Shown: piece after piece, positions 17,144-26,491 of the stretch
How positions within the stretch are numbered: position 1 is the first letter of the stretch
Layout of the letters: each line of letters opens with the position of its first letter
Assembly: GCF_900102505.1 (NCBI RefSeq)
Contig: NZ_FMVT01000009.1
Location: 1 to 64,000, forward strand
Direction: 5' to 3'
Source of the DNA: Paracoccus tibetensis
GTDB lineage: Bacteria; Pseudomonadota; Alphaproteobacteria; Rhodobacterales; Rhodobacteraceae
DNA length: 64,000 nt
The notes under the pieces: generated by a model
Seen by the model: only the letters and a program-made list of their open reading frames with translations
Databases searched by the model: none
What the model was told of the DNA's origin: nothing
Position numbers and translations under genes: made by a program

Positions 17144-18393
17144 ACACGCGTTCGATCCTGCCTGTCGTCGCCTGCGCCCTCTTGCTGGCGCTGCCCGCCT
17201 TGGGGCAGGCCGTCCCCGAGGTCGAGGAGGTCGACACCGACGCGCTTGTCACCGTGGACGACCTGACCGAGCCGATGGCCGAGGACAGCCCCGCCACCCG
17301 CGCCGTGGCCGATGCCGAGGCGGCGGCCGCGCTGCTGCGCGCCGCGCTGTCGCAGCTGGCCGAGGCCGTCAGCGCCGATGACCAGGTCGTCGCCCTGACC
17401 GAAGTGATCCGCGGCTACGAGCTGGGCCTCTCGGCCCTGCGCGAGGGGCTGCGCCAGGCCCATGCGCGCGAGCTGGAGCTGCGCGGGCGCTTCGAGGCGC
17501 AGCGCTCGCAGCTGGCGCAGGTGCTGGGCGCGATGACGGCGCTTCAGCAGAGCCCGGAAAGCACGATGCTGCTGCATCCGGCCGGCGCGGTCGCCAATGC
17601 CCGCTCGGCGATGATCCTGTCCGACGTGACGCCGGGCCTGCGCGCGCAGGCCGAGGCGCTGCAGGGCGATCTGGACGAGATCGCGACGGTGCGCGAGCTG
17701 CAGGCCAGCGCGGCGGCGATGCTGGGCTCGGGCCTTGCCTCGGTGCAGGAGGCGCGGCGGCTTCTGGCCAGCGCCGCCGGGGACCGCAGCTCGATGGTGA
17801 CGCGCTACGAGGGCGAGCCCGAGGAATTGCAGAGCCTGCGCGAGGCCGCCGACAGCCTGGACGCCTTCGCCAGCGGCATCGCGCGGATGGAGAAGGACGT
17901 CGGCGCGCCGATGGAGGATTTCGAAGGCGCGCAGGGCAGCCTGCGCCTGCCGGCCGTCGGCACGATCCTGCGTCCCTACAACGAGCCGGACGCCGCCGGC
18001 GTGCCTCGACCGGGCTGGGTCATCGCCACCGCGCCGGCCGCGCTGGTCCAGACGCCCTGGCCTGCGACAATCCGCTACCGCGGACCCTTCCTCGATTACG
18101 GCAATGTGATGATCGTCGAGCCGTCGCGCGGCTATCTTATGATCTTCGCGGGCATGGCGCAGGTCTTCGGCGAGGTGGGAGACGTGCTGCAGGCAGGCGA
18201 TCCCGTCGGGCTGATGGGAGGGGCCGAGGCGCCCGCGCAGGAATTCGGGGCGCAGTTCGTCTCGGACGCGGTGCGCGGCGGTGCCGCCGGGCGGACCGAG
18301 TCGCTTTATCTGGAACTGCGCCGAGGCAATGAAACGCTGGACCCGGCTGACTGGTTCGTGCTGAATCCCTTCGTCGAGCCCCAACAGGACTGA
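17140..18393 (+). CDS. envC: EnvC-like murein hydrolase activator (degenerate LytM domain)
   Basis: The 417-residue protein has a signal peptide (about residues 1-22), long helical coiled-coil segments (about 50-280) and a C-terminal M23/LytM domain (VGTILRPYNEPDA..., YGNVMIVEPSRGYLMIFAGM, SLYLELRRGNETLDPADWF). The metal-binding His motifs of active LytM peptidases are missing, as in EnvC, which activates cell-division amidases instead of cutting murein. The start ATG 17140 overlaps the gpmI stop. It sits before ctpA, an arrangement common in alphaproteobacteria. Confidence 0.88.
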   Translation: MNTRSILPVVACALLLALPALGQAVPEVEEVDTDALVTVDDLTEPMAEDSPATRAVADAEAAAALLRAALSQLAEAVSADDQVVALTEVIRGYELGLSALREGLRQAHARELELRGRFEAQRSQLAQVLGAMTALQQSPESTMLLHPAGAVANARSAMILSDVTPGLRAQAEALQGDLDEIATVRELQASAAAMLGSGLASVQEARRLLASAAGDRSSMVTRYEGEPEELQSLREAADSLDAFASGIARMEKDVGAPMEDFEGAQGSLRLPAVGTILRPYNEPDAAGVPRPGWVIATAPAALVQTPWPATIRYRGPFLDYGNVMIVEPSRGYLMIFAGMAQVFGEVGDVLQAGDPVGLMGGAEAPAQEFGAQFVSDAVRGGAAGRTESLYLELRRGNETLDPADWFVLNPFVEPQQD

Positions 18394-18409
18394 GGCAGGA
18401 AAAACCGCC

Positions 18410-19822
18410 ATGAGACATTATCTGATCGCAGGACTGGGCGGCGTGCTGGCAGGGGCGCTGGTCACGACGCAGCTGGCCGGCCCGCTCGTCGCGCAGGAGG
18501 CGGGGCGCAACGCCTCGATCTACGAGCAGCTCGAGCTGTTCGGCAACGTGTTCGAGCGCATCCGCAGCGACTATGTCGAGGCGCCCGACGACAAGGCGCT
18601 GATCGAGGCCGCCATCAACGGGATGCTGACCTCGCTGGACCCCCATTCCAGCTTCCTGTCGGCCGACGCCTATTCCGACATGCAGACCCAGACCCGCGGC
18701 AGCTTCGGCGGCCTCGGGATCGAGGTCAGCCAGGAGGAGGGGATGGTGAAGGTCGTCTCGCCCATCGACGACACGCCCGCGGCCGAGGCCGGGGTGCAGT
18801 CGGGCGACTTCATCACCCATGTGAACGGCGAATCGCTGCTGGGCCTGACGCTGGACCAGGCGGTGGACATGATGCGCGGGCCGGTCGGCTCGGAGATCAC
18901 CATCACGCTGCTGCGCCAGGGCGAGAGCGAGCCGTTCGACCTGACCATGACGCGCGACACGATCAAGCTGACAGCCGTCCGCAGCCGGGTCGAGGGGCAT
19001 GCGGTAATCCTGCGCGTCTCGACCTTCAACGACGAGACCTATGACGCGCTGCGCGCCGAGCTGGAGAAGTCGGTGGCCGAGGCCGGCGGGATCGAGCGGG
19101 TGACCGGCTTCGTCCTGGATCTGCGCAACAACCCGGGCGGCCTGCTGAACCAGGCCATCGCCGTGTCCGACGCCTTCCTCGACGCCGGCGAGATCGTCAG
19201 CACCCGCGGCCGCGCCGCCGAGGAGAGCGAGCGCTGGAATGCCGAGATGGGCGATCTGGCGCAGGGCAAGCCGATGGTCGTGCTGATCAACGGCGGCTCG
19301 GCCAGCGCCTCCGAGATCGTGACGGGCGCGCTGCAGGACCACCGCCGCGCCATCGTCGTGGGCGAGAAGAGCTTCGGCAAGGGCTCGGTCCAGACGGTCA
19401 TGCCGGTGACCTCGGAAAGCGCGATCCGGCTGACGACCGCGCGCTACTACACGCCCTCGGGCCGCTCGATCCAGGCGCTCGGCATCCAGCCGGACATCCT
19501 GGTCCAGCAGCCCCGCCGCCCCGCCGCGACCGAGGAGGAGGAAGCCCGCAGCCAGAGCAGCTTCAGCCGCTCGGAAGCGGACCTGCGCGGCGCGCTCGGC
19601 AACGATGTCAGCGACGAGGAGCGCCAGCAGATGGAGGAGGAGGCCGCCGAGCTGGAGGCGACCTCGGCCCTGCGCGACGACGACTACCAGCTGGCCTACG
19701 CGGTCGACATCCTGAAGGGCCTGGCCGCCGTGAACTTCCGCGCCGAGCAGGTGCCGGCCGCGGCGACGCCCGCGGTCACGGGCGAAGGCTCGGGCGGGGC
19801 TGCGGCGGGGCAGAATGGCTGA
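18410..19822 (+). CDS. ctpA: S41 family C-terminal processing peptidase CtpA
   Basis: The 470-residue protease has an N-terminal signal/anchor (residues about 3-25), a helical region, a PDZ domain (about 85-185, FGGLGIEV...[16 protein letters not shown]) and the S41 catalytic core with the Ser in [14 protein letters not shown] and the Lys in [12 protein letters not shown]. It acts in the periplasm on proteins and cell-wall factors. A long acidic, Glu-rich stretch follows the core. It lies 16 bases after envC and overlaps rppH by 8 bases. Confidence 0.96.
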   Translation: MRHYLIAGLGGVLAGALVTTQLAGPLVAQEAGRNASIYEQLELFGNVFERIRSDYVEAPDDKALIEAAINGMLTSLDPHSSFLSADAYSDMQTQTRGSFGGLGIEVSQEEGMVKVVSPIDDTPAAEAGVQSGDFITHVNGESLLGLTLDQAVDMMRGPVGSEITITLLRQGESEPFDLTMTRDTIKLTAVRSRVEGHAVILRVSTFNDETYDALRAELEKSVAEAGGIERVTGFVLDLRNNPGGLLNQAIAVSDAFLDAGEIVSTRGRAAEESERWNAEMGDLAQGKPMVVLINGGSASASEIVTGALQDHRRAIVVGEKSFGKGSVQTVMPVTSESAIRLTTARYYTPSGRSIQALGIQPDILVQQPRRPAATEEEEARSQSSFSRSEADLRGALGNDVSDEERQQMEEEAAELEATSALRDDDYQLAYAVDILKGLAAVNFRAEQVPAAATPAVTGEGSGGAAAGQNG

Positions 19823-20315
19823 CGGCGCGGATCTGCGCGAAACCGGCCCGCTCGGCCTGCCCTATCGGCCCTGCGCGGGCGTGGTGCTGATCAACCGCGC
19901 AGGGCTGATCTGGGCGGGCCAGCGGCTCGACCGGCCGGGGGCCTGGCAGATGCCGCAGGGCGGGATCGACGCGGGCGAGAGCCCGCGCGAGGCCGCGCTG
20001 CGCGAGCTGGTCGAGGAGACGGGCGTGCCGGCCGCCTCGGTCGAGGTTCTGGCCGAGACGCCGGATTGGGTCACCTATGACCTGCCGCCCGAACTGCTGG
20101 GCCAGGCCTGGGGCGGTCGCTTCTGCGGGCAGAAGCAGAAATGGCTGCTGCTGCGCTTCCTCGGCGAGGACGCCGAGGTGCGGATCGACACGGATCATCC
20201 GGAATTCGACCGCTGGCAGTGGATGACCGCGGCGGCGCTGCTGGACAGCATCGTGCCCTTCAAGCGCGCGGTCTACGAGGAGGTGCTGGGCACGTTCCGC
20301 CCGCACCTCGCCTGA
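19815..20315 (+). CDS. rppH: RNA pyrophosphohydrolase RppH
   Basis: The 166-residue Nudix enzyme removes pyrophosphate from 5'-triphosphate RNA, which starts mRNA decay. The Nudix box spans about residues 49-71 ([22 protein letters not shown]). RppH-specific surroundings are [21 protein letters not shown] and [13 protein letters not shown]. It is the last gene of the rsfS-to-rppH run and is followed by a strong bidirectional hairpin. Confidence 0.95.
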   Translation: MADGADLRETGPLGLPYRPCAGVVLINRAGLIWAGQRLDRPGAWQMPQGGIDAGESPREAALRELVEETGVPAASVEVLAETPDWVTYDLPPELLGQAWGGRFCGQKQKWLLLRFLGEDAEVRIDTDHPEFDRWQWMTAAALLDSIVPFKRAVYEEVLGTFRPHLA

Positions 20316-20334
20316 GCGCCATCAACCGAAATGA

Positions 20335-20362
20335 AAAAGGCGGCCCGAGGGCCGCCTTTTGC
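20335..20362. terminator. Bidirectional Rho-independent terminator after rppH
   Basis: AAAAGGCGGCC and GGCCGCCTTTT arms pair almost perfectly around a CGAG-type loop, with an A run on the left and a T run on the right. It lies between convergent rppH and the lytic transglycosylase gene and can stop transcription from both sides. Confidence 0.9.
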
Positions 20363-20379
20363 GCCTTGTACGGCTGCGT

Positions 20380-21639
20380 CTAGCGACGCAGCTGGTCCAG
20401 CAACACCGAGGTCGGGTAGCCGTCCGGGGTCACGCCGATCGAGCGCTGGAAGGCCGAGACCGACTCCATCGTGGCCGAGCCGAAGAGGCCGTCGATCTCG
20501 CCCTGGTAGAAGCCGCGCTGCGCGAGGCGGCGTTGGATCTCTTCGCGCTCGGCGGTGGACAGGGGGCGGTCGCTGCGCGGCCAGCTGCCCTGGATGCCGG
20601 AGCGCCCCGCGATCCGCTCGCCCAAAAAGGCCACGCCGAGGGCGTAGTTGTCCGAGTTGTTGTAGCGCAGGATGGCGCGGAAGTTGTCGCCGATGAAGAA
20701 GGCCGGGCCGCGCGCCCCCGCCGGCATGATGATCGAGCCGTTGCCGGCCGGCACCGCGCCGCCGCCCATGCGCCGCACGCCGAGCGCGTTCCAGTCGCTG
20801 CGCCGCGTGCCCTTGCCGATCAGGCCCATGTTGAAGCCGGACGGCAGCTGCACCTCGGCGCCCCAGGCCTGGCCCGGCTGCCAGCCGTTCCGGCGCAGGT
20901 AGTTCGCGGTCGAGGCCAGCGAGTCCGTCGGATCGTCCGCCCAGATGTCGCGCCGGCCGTCGCCGGTGAAGTCGACCGCATATTCCAGATAGGAGGTCGG
21001 CATGAACTGCGTGTGGCCCATCGCGCCGGCCCAGCTGCCCAGCATGTTCTCGGGCGCGGTGTCGCCCGCCTGCAGGATCCGCAGCGCCGCGATCAGCTGG
21101 TTCTGGAACATCTCGCCCCGCCGCCCGTCATAGGCCAGCGTCGCGAGCGAGGGGATGATCTGCATCCGGCCGCGATTGGCGCCGAAGTTCGATTCCATCC
21201 CCCAGACCGCCAGCACGATCTCGCGCGGCACGCCGTAGCGCGCCTCGACGGCGGCCAGGGTGCGGGCCAGTTCGGCGTTCTTCTGGCGGCCGGTCTGGAT
21301 GCGGCTGTCGGAGACCGCGCTGTCGAGATAGAGCCAGACCGGGCGCGAGAACTCGGCCTGGCGGCGGTCGAGGCGGATCACCTCGGGGTTGTAGCGCGCG
21401 AGCCGCATTGCGCGGTCATAGGTCCCGGCGGAGATGCCCGAGGACAGGGCGCGGCTGCGGAAGTTCTGGACGAAGCGCTGCAGGCCGGCCTCGTCGCCCG
21501 GCGCGGCGGCCGGGATCGGAGAGGGCGTCACCGCGGCTGGCGCCGAGGGGCCGGCGGCGGGCATGCGCGAGACCGGCGTCGCGCAAGAGGCCAGGGCGCC
21601 GATCAGCGCGGTGGACAGAAAGATGCGGGTCATGGTCAT
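20380..21639 (-). CDS. Lytic murein transglycosylase (MltB family) with peptidoglycan-binding domain
   Basis: The 419-residue protein has a lipoprotein-like signal (LIGALASCAT, lipobox Cys about residue 19), a Pro/Ala linker, and the MltB-type catalytic domain with the Glu in WGMESNFG, GEMFQNQLIAALRIL, SWAGAMGHTQFMPTSY and GDGRRDIW. The C-terminal 60 residues form a PG_binding_1 domain (RRLAQRGFYQGEIDGLFGSAT). It cuts glycan strands to anhydromuropeptides at the envelope. A membrane-anchored location is inferred from the lipobox. Confidence 0.93.
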   Translation of the reverse strand: MTMTRIFLSTALIGALASCATPVSRMPAAGPSAPAAVTPSPIPAAAPGDEAGLQRFVQNFRSRALSSGISAGTYDRAMRLARYNPEVIRLDRRQAEFSRPVWLYLDSAVSDSRIQTGRQKNAELARTLAAVEARYGVPREIVLAVWGMESNFGANRGRMQIIPSLATLAYDGRRGEMFQNQLIAALRILQAGDTAPENMLGSWAGAMGHTQFMPTSYLEYAVDFTGDGRRDIWADDPTDSLASTANYLRRNGWQPGQAWGAEVQLPSGFNMGLIGKGTRRSDWNALGVRRMGGGAVPAGNGSIIMPAGARGPAFFIGDNFRAILRYNNSDNYALGVAFLGERIAGRSGIQGSWPRSDRPLSTAEREEIQRRLAQRGFYQGEIDGLFGSATMESVSAFQRSIGVTPDGYPTSVLLDQLRR

Positions 21640-21726
21640 GTGGATCGCCTGTTCGTGACTGCTCTTGATTATGATTGCAGCCAGACTAGCGAATGGATAG
21701 CGCCTTGGATAGCCCGCGGGGGCGCA

Positions 21727-22056
21727 TCAATGCAGCAGATCGTCCGTCGGCTCGTCCCCGAACCAAGGCTGCATCTGGGCGATGATAACCGAATTCTCAT
21801 CGAGCGCCCGCTGCATCAGGGCGCGTTCCTCGTCGTCGATCTCGTGCCCCTCGGCCAGCCGTTCCTCCAGCGTGCCGTAGCCGGTGACGTCCAGCGGGGC
21901 CATGTCGGCCTGCTTGAGGATGGCGACCGTCTCGCGCACGGCCTCGGCCTCGTCATTGCCGGAGGCGTAGCAGACAAGACCCGCCCCGGTTGCATCCTCG
22001 GGAAGCCCGTCCCCGGTGCTGCGGCCAAGCTGGACCACGAGCGTGTAGACCTTCAT
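21727..22056 (-). CDS. Hypothetical small acidic protein downstream of the DUF421 gene
   Basis: The 109-residue product begins MKVYTLVVQLGRS and is acidic, without membrane segments or Cys clusters beyond one Cys. I do not recognise the family. The start ATG at 22054-22056 is preceded by GAGAGGGAC on the minus strand, a fair ribosome site; longer frames upstream overlap the DUF421 gene and look like shadows. It lies 16 bases after that gene, so the two probably share an mRNA. Confidence 0.75.
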   Translation of the reverse strand: MKVYTLVVQLGRSTGDGLPEDATGAGLVCYASGNDEAEAVRETVAILKQADMAPLDVTGYGTLEERLAEGHEIDDEERALMQRALDENSVIIAQMQPWFGDEPTDDLLH

Positions 22057-22072
22057 CGTCCCTCTCCTTCTC

Positions 22073-22804
22073 TCATGCCTGCTGCCCGCTCGGCTGCGCC
22101 TCGATCCGCGGGTCCGCCATCTCGGCCTTGCGCCAGGACCCGCAGCCGCAATGCATGCATTGCGCGGCGGCACGGGCCGCCGACATAGCGCCGCATGCGG
22201 CACAGCATGTCTGCCCGTCCTCTGCAAGGGGGGCGCTCTCCGACCCGGGCTGTGCGAGGTTGTCGGGCGGCAGGAGCGACAGGCCCGGCTGCGGCTCCTT
22301 CAGCCGGAACAGCGACAGGCCGCCGCCCGATTCCAGGAAGGCATGGCCGACCTGGCCCAGGTTCACCACGCCCGCGATCCGCAGCATGGTCTTGATCTCG
22401 GCCATGCCGAGGTCGCGTTGCTGCGCGCCCTGCGGCAGGATGCGCCCGTCCCGCACCAGCTCGACCGTGCTGCCGTCGATGATGCGCTTGGCTCCGTCCG
22501 AGCGGACGATGATCCGGTCCAGAATCTTGTTCGTCGTCACCACCAGGGTGATGACCATCATGGCGGCCAGCAGCGGCACCTCGGGATAGAACATCGCGTC
22601 GCCCACCGCCGAGCCGAGGGCGATGACCAGCACGAACTCGACCATCGACAGCTGCGCGACGCCGCGTCCGCCGATCCAGCGGATCATCATCAGCGTGTAG
22701 CCGTAGATGATGATCGTCCGCAGCGCGATCTCGACATAGAACAGCGGGGGTTGCTCGCCCAGAAACATGCGGTGAAGGTCGAGCGGGATGACCTGCGGGT
22801 CCAT
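22073..22804 (-). CDS. DUF421 (YetF/YcaP-like) membrane protein with Cys-rich C-terminal tail
   Basis: The 243-residue protein has three N-terminal membrane helices (about residues 22-42, 52-72, 76-96), followed by the DUF421 cytoplasmic domain (LDRIIVRSDGAKRIIDGSTVELVRDGRILPQ, RDLGMAEIKTMLRIAGVVNLGQVGHAFLESGGGLS). The last about 45 residues carry TCCAACG and CMHCGCG, which looks like a four-Cys zinc ribbon and is unusual for the family as I know it. Function is unknown. A 66-base gap separates it from the divergent ybaK-type gene. Confidence 0.85.
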   Translation of the reverse strand: MDPQVIPLDLHRMFLGEQPPLFYVEIALRTIIIYGYTLMMIRWIGGRGVAQLSMVEFVLVIALGSAVGDAMFYPEVPLLAAMMVITLVVTTNKILDRIIVRSDGAKRIIDGSTVELVRDGRILPQGAQQRDLGMAEIKTMLRIAGVVNLGQVGHAFLESGGGLSLFRLKEPQPGLSLLPPDNLAQPGSESAPLAEDGQTCCAACGAMSAARAAAQCMHCGCGSWRKAEMADPRIEAQPSGQQA

Positions 22805-22870
22805 GGCACCTCCTCAGGGGCGGGTGACAACCTGCGGAAGGGCGAGGGGTTCCCGGATGGGAAGAGGAAG

Positions 22871-23341
22871 ATGAGCAAGAGCCTCGCGCGCGTCCGCGCC
22901 GCGCTGCAGGCCGCCGGCGCGGCGGCCGAGATCGTGGAGATGCCGTCCAGCACGCGCACCGCGGCCGAGGCGGCGGCAGCGGCCGAATGCACGCTGGACC
23001 AGATCGCGAAGTCGATCATCTTCCGCGGCGAGGGCAGCGGCCGTGTCCTCCTGTTCCTGACCGCCGGCGGCAACCGCGTCGACCCGGTGAAGGCCGCTTC
23101 CGTCGCGGGCGAGCCGCTTGGCGCCGCCGATGCCGCGCTGGTGCGGGCCGAGACCGGCTTCGCCATCGGCGGGGTCGCCCCGCTCGGCCACCTGACCCCG
23201 CCCCGCGCCTTCTGGGACCCGCGCCTGTCCGAGTTCGAGCTGATCTGGGCCGCCGCCGGCACGCCGCGTCACATCTTTCCGATCCCGTCGCAGCGCCTGC
23301 TTCAGATCACCGGAGCAATTCCGGGGGCGTTCACGGGCTGA
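22871..23341 (+). CDS. YbaK/EbsC-type aminoacyl-tRNA deacylase
   Basis: The 156-residue protein matches the YbaK/ProX fold: TAAEAAAAAECTLDQIAKSIIFRG (catalytic Lys region), LTAGGNRVDPVKAA, and GVAPLGH followed by the DPRLSEFELIWAAAGTP segment. Such proteins clear mischarged tRNAs (Cys- or Ala-tRNAPro); the exact substrate cannot be read here. The start ATG at 22871 follows GGGAAGAGGAAG. Upstream in-frame sequence overlaps the DUF421 gene in antisense and was left out. Its end overlaps the convergent hydrolase by 11 bases. Confidence 0.9.
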   Translation: MSKSLARVRAALQAAGAAAEIVEMPSSTRTAAEAAAAAECTLDQIAKSIIFRGEGSGRVLLFLTAGGNRVDPVKAASVAGEPLGAADAALVRAETGFAIGGVAPLGHLTPPRAFWDPRLSEFELIWAAAGTPRHIFPIPSQRLLQITGAIPGAFTG

Positions 23342-24143
23342 CGCCCTCCAGAAGGCAGCGCAGCATCGCGCTGCCGGGCCGTGCCAGCGGGTCGATCACG
23401 TCGAAATGGTGCCGCCCCGGATCGACCACCAGCCGCGTCGGCGCGCCCAGCCCCGCCCAGGCATCCGCCAGAAGCCGCGCATGGCGCAGGAACTCGGGTC
23501 GCTCGGCGCCGCCGACCCAGGCCGTCACCGGGATGCCCGGCCGCGGCTCGAGCAGCGCCGGGCTCTCGGCCGCCGCCTCGGCCGGGTCGATCCGCAGCGT
23601 CTCGTTCATCTTGGTCCGCATCAGCGCGCGCAGGTCGGTCAGCGGCGAGATCGGCAGGCAGGCGCTCACCCGCGCCGCGACCTCCTCGGGCAGCGGCCCG
23701 CCCGTGCAGATCATGCGCGCCGCCAGATGCCCGCCGGCCGAATGCCCGCAGATGGCGATCGGACCGTTTATGCGTCCCGCCGCCGCGTCGATCTGCGCCG
23801 CCACCTCCTGCACCATCTCGGCGATCCGCGCCTCGGGAGCGAGGCGATAGCCGGGCATCAGGCAGGCCCAGCCCGCCGCCAGCGCCCCTGCCGCCAGATG
23901 CGACCAGTCGTCCGGGTGAAAGCGCAGCCAATAGCCGCCGTGGATGAAGACCATCAGCCCCTTCGCCGTCCCCTCGGGCCGGAACAGATGCCCCTGCCGG
24001 TCCCCGTGGCCCGTCCGCTCGGACGGATGCGTCGCGCGAAAGGCGGCGGCCGCCTCGGCCCAACGCGGCGGGTAGCTGTCGGCATTCGGGATATAGGCGC
24101 CGTTCACATAGGCGTCGTCCCAGTCCGTGACCTGGTAGAGCAT
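23331..24143 (-). CDS. Alpha/beta hydrolase, probable arylformamidase (kynurenine formamidase)
   Basis: The 270-residue protein has an HGGYW oxyanion motif (residues 68-72), the nucleophile elbow GHSAGGH with Ser135, a likely acid near 215-220, and a His in GRHHFDVIDPL near the C-terminus. HGGYW and GHSAGGH are typical of arylformamidases of the esterase/lipase-like type. It is divergent from kynU with only 62 bases between the starts, so hydrolysis of N-formylkynurenine is the best guess. A general carboxylesterase is the alternative. Confidence 0.82.
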   Translation of the reverse strand: MLYQVTDWDDAYVNGAYIPNADSYPPRWAEAAAAFRATHPSERTGHGDRQGHLFRPEGTAKGLMVFIHGGYWLRFHPDDWSHLAAGALAAGWACLMPGYRLAPEARIAEMVQEVAAQIDAAAGRINGPIAICGHSAGGHLAARMICTGGPLPEEVAARVSACLPISPLTDLRALMRTKMNETLRIDPAEAAAESPALLEPRPGIPVTAWVGGAERPEFLRHARLLADAWAGLGAPTRLVVDPGRHHFDVIDPLARPGSAMLRCLLEGVSP

Positions 24144-24205
24144 CGCGTTCCTCCCCTTTCGGCCACGAAAGCCGGGTGCTAGCGTCCCGTCAAGAGGAGC
24201 CCGCC

Positions 24206-25393
24206 ATGACCGATTTCACCAGCACCCGCAAAGCCTTCCACCTGCCCGAGGGGATCATCTACCTTGACGGCAACTCGCTCGGCCCGATGCCGGTGGCAGC
24301 GGCCGAGAAGGTGGCGGCGATGATGCGGGACGAATGGGCCCAGATGCTGATCACCGGCTGGAACAAGGCCGGATGGTATCAGCAGCCCCGCCGCGTGGGC
24401 GACCGCCTCGCCCGCCTGATCGGCGCGCGGCAGGGCGAGGTCGTGATGGGCGACACGCTGACCATCAAGGTCTTCCAGGCCATCAGCGCGGCCCTGCGCC
24501 TCAACCCCGGCCGGCGCGTGATCCTGTCGGACAGCGGCAACTTCCCCTCGGACCTCTACACGGCCGAGGGGCTGGCGCAGGCCACCGGCGCCACCCTCCG
24601 CGTCGTCACGCCCGACGAGGTCGAGGCCGCCATCGACGACAGCCTCGCCGTGCTCATGCTGACCGAGGTCGACTACCGCACCGGCCGCCGCCACGACATG
24701 GCCGCGCTGACCGCCCGCGCCCATGCGGCCGGAGCGCTGACGGTCTGGGACCTCGCCCATTCCGCCGGCGCTGTGGACGTGGACCTCCACGCCGCCGATG
24801 CCGATTTCGCGGTCGGCTGCACCTACAAGTACCTGAACGGCGGCCCGGGCGCCCCCGCCTTCATCTGGACCCACCCCCGCCATGCCAAGGCCGCCGCGCC
24901 GATCCTGCAGGGCTGGATGGGCCACGACGCCCCCTTCGCCTTCGAGCCCGCCTACCGCCCCGCCGGCGGAATCGAGCGGATGCGCGTCGGCACCCCGCCC
25001 GTCATCGCCCTCGCCGCGCTCGAGGCCGCGCTGGATGTCTGGGACGGTGTCGAGATGGCAGACCTCCGCGCCGCCTCCATCGCCCTCAGCCAGCGGTTCA
25101 TCGCCGGCGTCGAGGCGTCTTGCCCCGGCCTCATCCTCAACTCCCCCCGCGATCCCGCGCAACGCGGATCGCAGGTCGGGTTCCGCCACCCCCAGGCCTA
25201 CGCGGTCATGCAGGCCCTCATCGCGCAGGGCGTCATCGGCGACTTCCGCGCCCCCGACGTCCTGCGCTTCGGCTTCGCCCCCCTCTACAACAGCGCCGAG
25301 GATGTCGACCAGGCCGTGCAGATCCTTGCCCGGATCCTGCAGACCGGCAGCTGGGACCGGCCGCATTTCCACGAAAAAGCGGCGGTGACCTGA
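24206..25393 (+). CDS. kynU: Kynureninase
   Basis: The 395-residue PLP enzyme cleaves kynurenine (or 3-hydroxykynurenine) to anthranilate (or hydroxyanthranilate) plus alanine in tryptophan breakdown. Motifs are IIYLDGNSLGPMP at the start, VWDLAHSAGAVDVDLH (Asp for the PLP ring), and CTYKYLNGGPGAPAF with the PLP-binding Lys208. The ATG at 24206 follows an AGAGGAG ribosome site; the 30-base in-frame extension upstream is not needed. Its neighbour on the other strand looks like the preceding pathway enzyme. Confidence 0.96.
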   Translation: MTDFTSTRKAFHLPEGIIYLDGNSLGPMPVAAAEKVAAMMRDEWAQMLITGWNKAGWYQQPRRVGDRLARLIGARQGEVVMGDTLTIKVFQAISAALRLNPGRRVILSDSGNFPSDLYTAEGLAQATGATLRVVTPDEVEAAIDDSLAVLMLTEVDYRTGRRHDMAALTARAHAAGALTVWDLAHSAGAVDVDLHAADADFAVGCTYKYLNGGPGAPAFIWTHPRHAKAAAPILQGWMGHDAPFAFEPAYRPAGGIERMRVGTPPVIALAALEAALDVWDGVEMADLRAASIALSQRFIAGVEASCPGLILNSPRDPAQRGSQVGFRHPQAYAVMQALIAQGVIGDFRAPDVLRFGFAPLYNSAEDVDQAVQILARILQTGSWDRPHFHEKAAVT

Positions 25394-25406
25394 GCCACCG
25401 CCGCCT

Positions 25407-25476
25407 GCTTTGGTCTGCAAATATCCCGCGGGGGGTCCGGGGGGCGCGAAGCCCCCCGGCGGTCGCGGGACGCAAT
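25407..25476. repeat. GC-rich intergenic palindromic repeat, copy A
   Basis: Between convergent kynU and msrA lies CTTTGGTCTGCAAATATCCC, then GCGGGGGGTCCGGGGGGC, a short loop and GCCCCCCGG (palindrome about 25437-25459), then GTCGCGGGACGCAA up to the msrA stop. The same unit occurs inverted at about 46187-46243 and in diverged form at 52951-53000. The hairpin may end transcription of both genes. Confidence 0.8.
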
Positions 25477-25982
25477 CACTCCGCCGCCGCCCGCCGCGGC
25501 AGCACCCAGTCCGGGCGCGGGAAGTGGCAGGTATAGCCGTTCGGGAAGCGCTCCAGGTAATCCTGGTGCTCCGGCTCGGCCTCCCAGAACTCGCCCACCG
25601 GCTCCAGTTCGGTGACCACGCGCCCCGGCCAGATGCCCGAGGCGTTCACGTCCGCGATCGTCTCCTCGGCCACCGCCTTCTGCGCCGCGTCGACATAGTA
25701 GATCGCCGAGCGATAGCTGCGGCCGATGTCGTTGCCCTGCCGGTTGCGCGTGCTGGGATCGTGGATCTGGAAGAAGAACTCCAGCAGCCGGCGATAGGTG
25801 ATCATCTCGGGGTCGAAGACGATCTCGATGCCCTCGGCATGATCGCCGTGGTTGCGATAGGTCGCGTTGGGGATGTCGCCGCCGGTATAGCCGACACGGG
25901 TCGAGATGACCCCCGGCAGCCGCCGGATCAGGTCCTGCATGCCCCAGAAGCAGCCGCCCGCCAGAACCGCGCGCTCAGCCAT
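25476..25982 (-). CDS. msrA: Peptide-methionine (S)-S-oxide reductase MsrA
   Basis: The 168-residue repair enzyme has the catalytic motif GGCFWG with Cys11, followed by [55 protein letters not shown] and [13 protein letters not shown]. It reduces the S form of methionine sulfoxide. The start ATG at 25980-25982 overlaps msrB by 8 bases; the longer frame upstream runs into msrB. Only the first Cys of the usual resolving set is obvious at the N-terminus; the Cys in NGYTCHF may be a resolving Cys. Confidence 0.96.
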   Translation of the reverse strand: MAERAVLAGGCFWGMQDLIRRLPGVISTRVGYTGGDIPNATYRNHGDHAEGIEIVFDPEMITYRRLLEFFFQIHDPSTRNRQGNDIGRSYRSAIYYVDAAQKAVAEETIADVNASGIWPGRVVTELEPVGEFWEAEPEHQDYLERFPNGYTCHFPRPDWVLPRRAAAE

Positions 25983-26424
25983 GATGCGCCTCCTCGACCT
26001 GCGCGAGGTATGCGCCATAGCCCTCGGCCTCCATCCGGTCCTTGGGCACGAAACGCAGCGAGGCCGAGTTGATGCAATAGCGCAGCCCGCCCGCCTCGCG
26101 CGGGCCGTCCGGGAAGACATGGCCCAGATGGCTGTCGCCGTGCTTGCTGCGCACCTCGACCCGGACCATGCCGTAGCTGACGTCCCGATGCTCGGTCACG
26201 TTGCCCTCGATGGGCTTGGTGAAGGCCGGCCAGCCGCAGCCGCTGTTGTATTTCGCGCTCGAGGCAAAAAGCGGCTCGCCCGAGACGACGTCCACATAGA
26301 TGCCCGGCTCGAAATGGTGGTCGTATTCACCGGTGAAGGCCCTCTCGGTGCCGTTCTCCTGCGTCACGCGGTACTGCTCCGGCGTCAGCCGGTCCACCGC
26401 GTCCTGAGTCTTCTGATAGGCCAA
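25975..26424 (-). CDS. msrB: Peptide-methionine (R)-S-oxide reductase MsrB (zinc-less form)
   Basis: The 149-residue enzyme reduces the R form of methionine sulfoxide. The catalytic Cys117 is in [12 protein letters not shown] and Cys63 in [17 protein letters not shown] is intact. The two CxxC pairs that hold zinc in E. coli MsrB are absent ([10 protein letters not shown] and [10 protein letters not shown] have no Cys), so this is the metal-free subclass. It precedes and overlaps msrA, giving a two-gene repair operon. Confidence 0.96.
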   Translation of the reverse strand: MAYQKTQDAVDRLTPEQYRVTQENGTERAFTGEYDHHFEPGIYVDVVSGEPLFASSAKYNSGCGWPAFTKPIEGNVTEHRDVSYGMVRVEVRSKHGDSHLGHVFPDGPREAGGLRYCINSASLRFVPKDRMEAEGYGAYLAQVEEAHHG

Positions 26425-26491
26425 GCCATCCTCCCAAGGCGAAGGTCACGTCAGCCCCCCATATGGGAAGCCGCCCCCGCATCTGCCAAGG

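Noticed and set aside
25410..26072. Plus-strand frame starting MVCKYPAGG and the similar MCKYPGGAG start at 52959
   Set aside because: Both starts come from the intergenic repeat (TTTGCA/TGCAAATATCCC arm) and run into shadows of msrA or the upstream part of the LivM-like gene.
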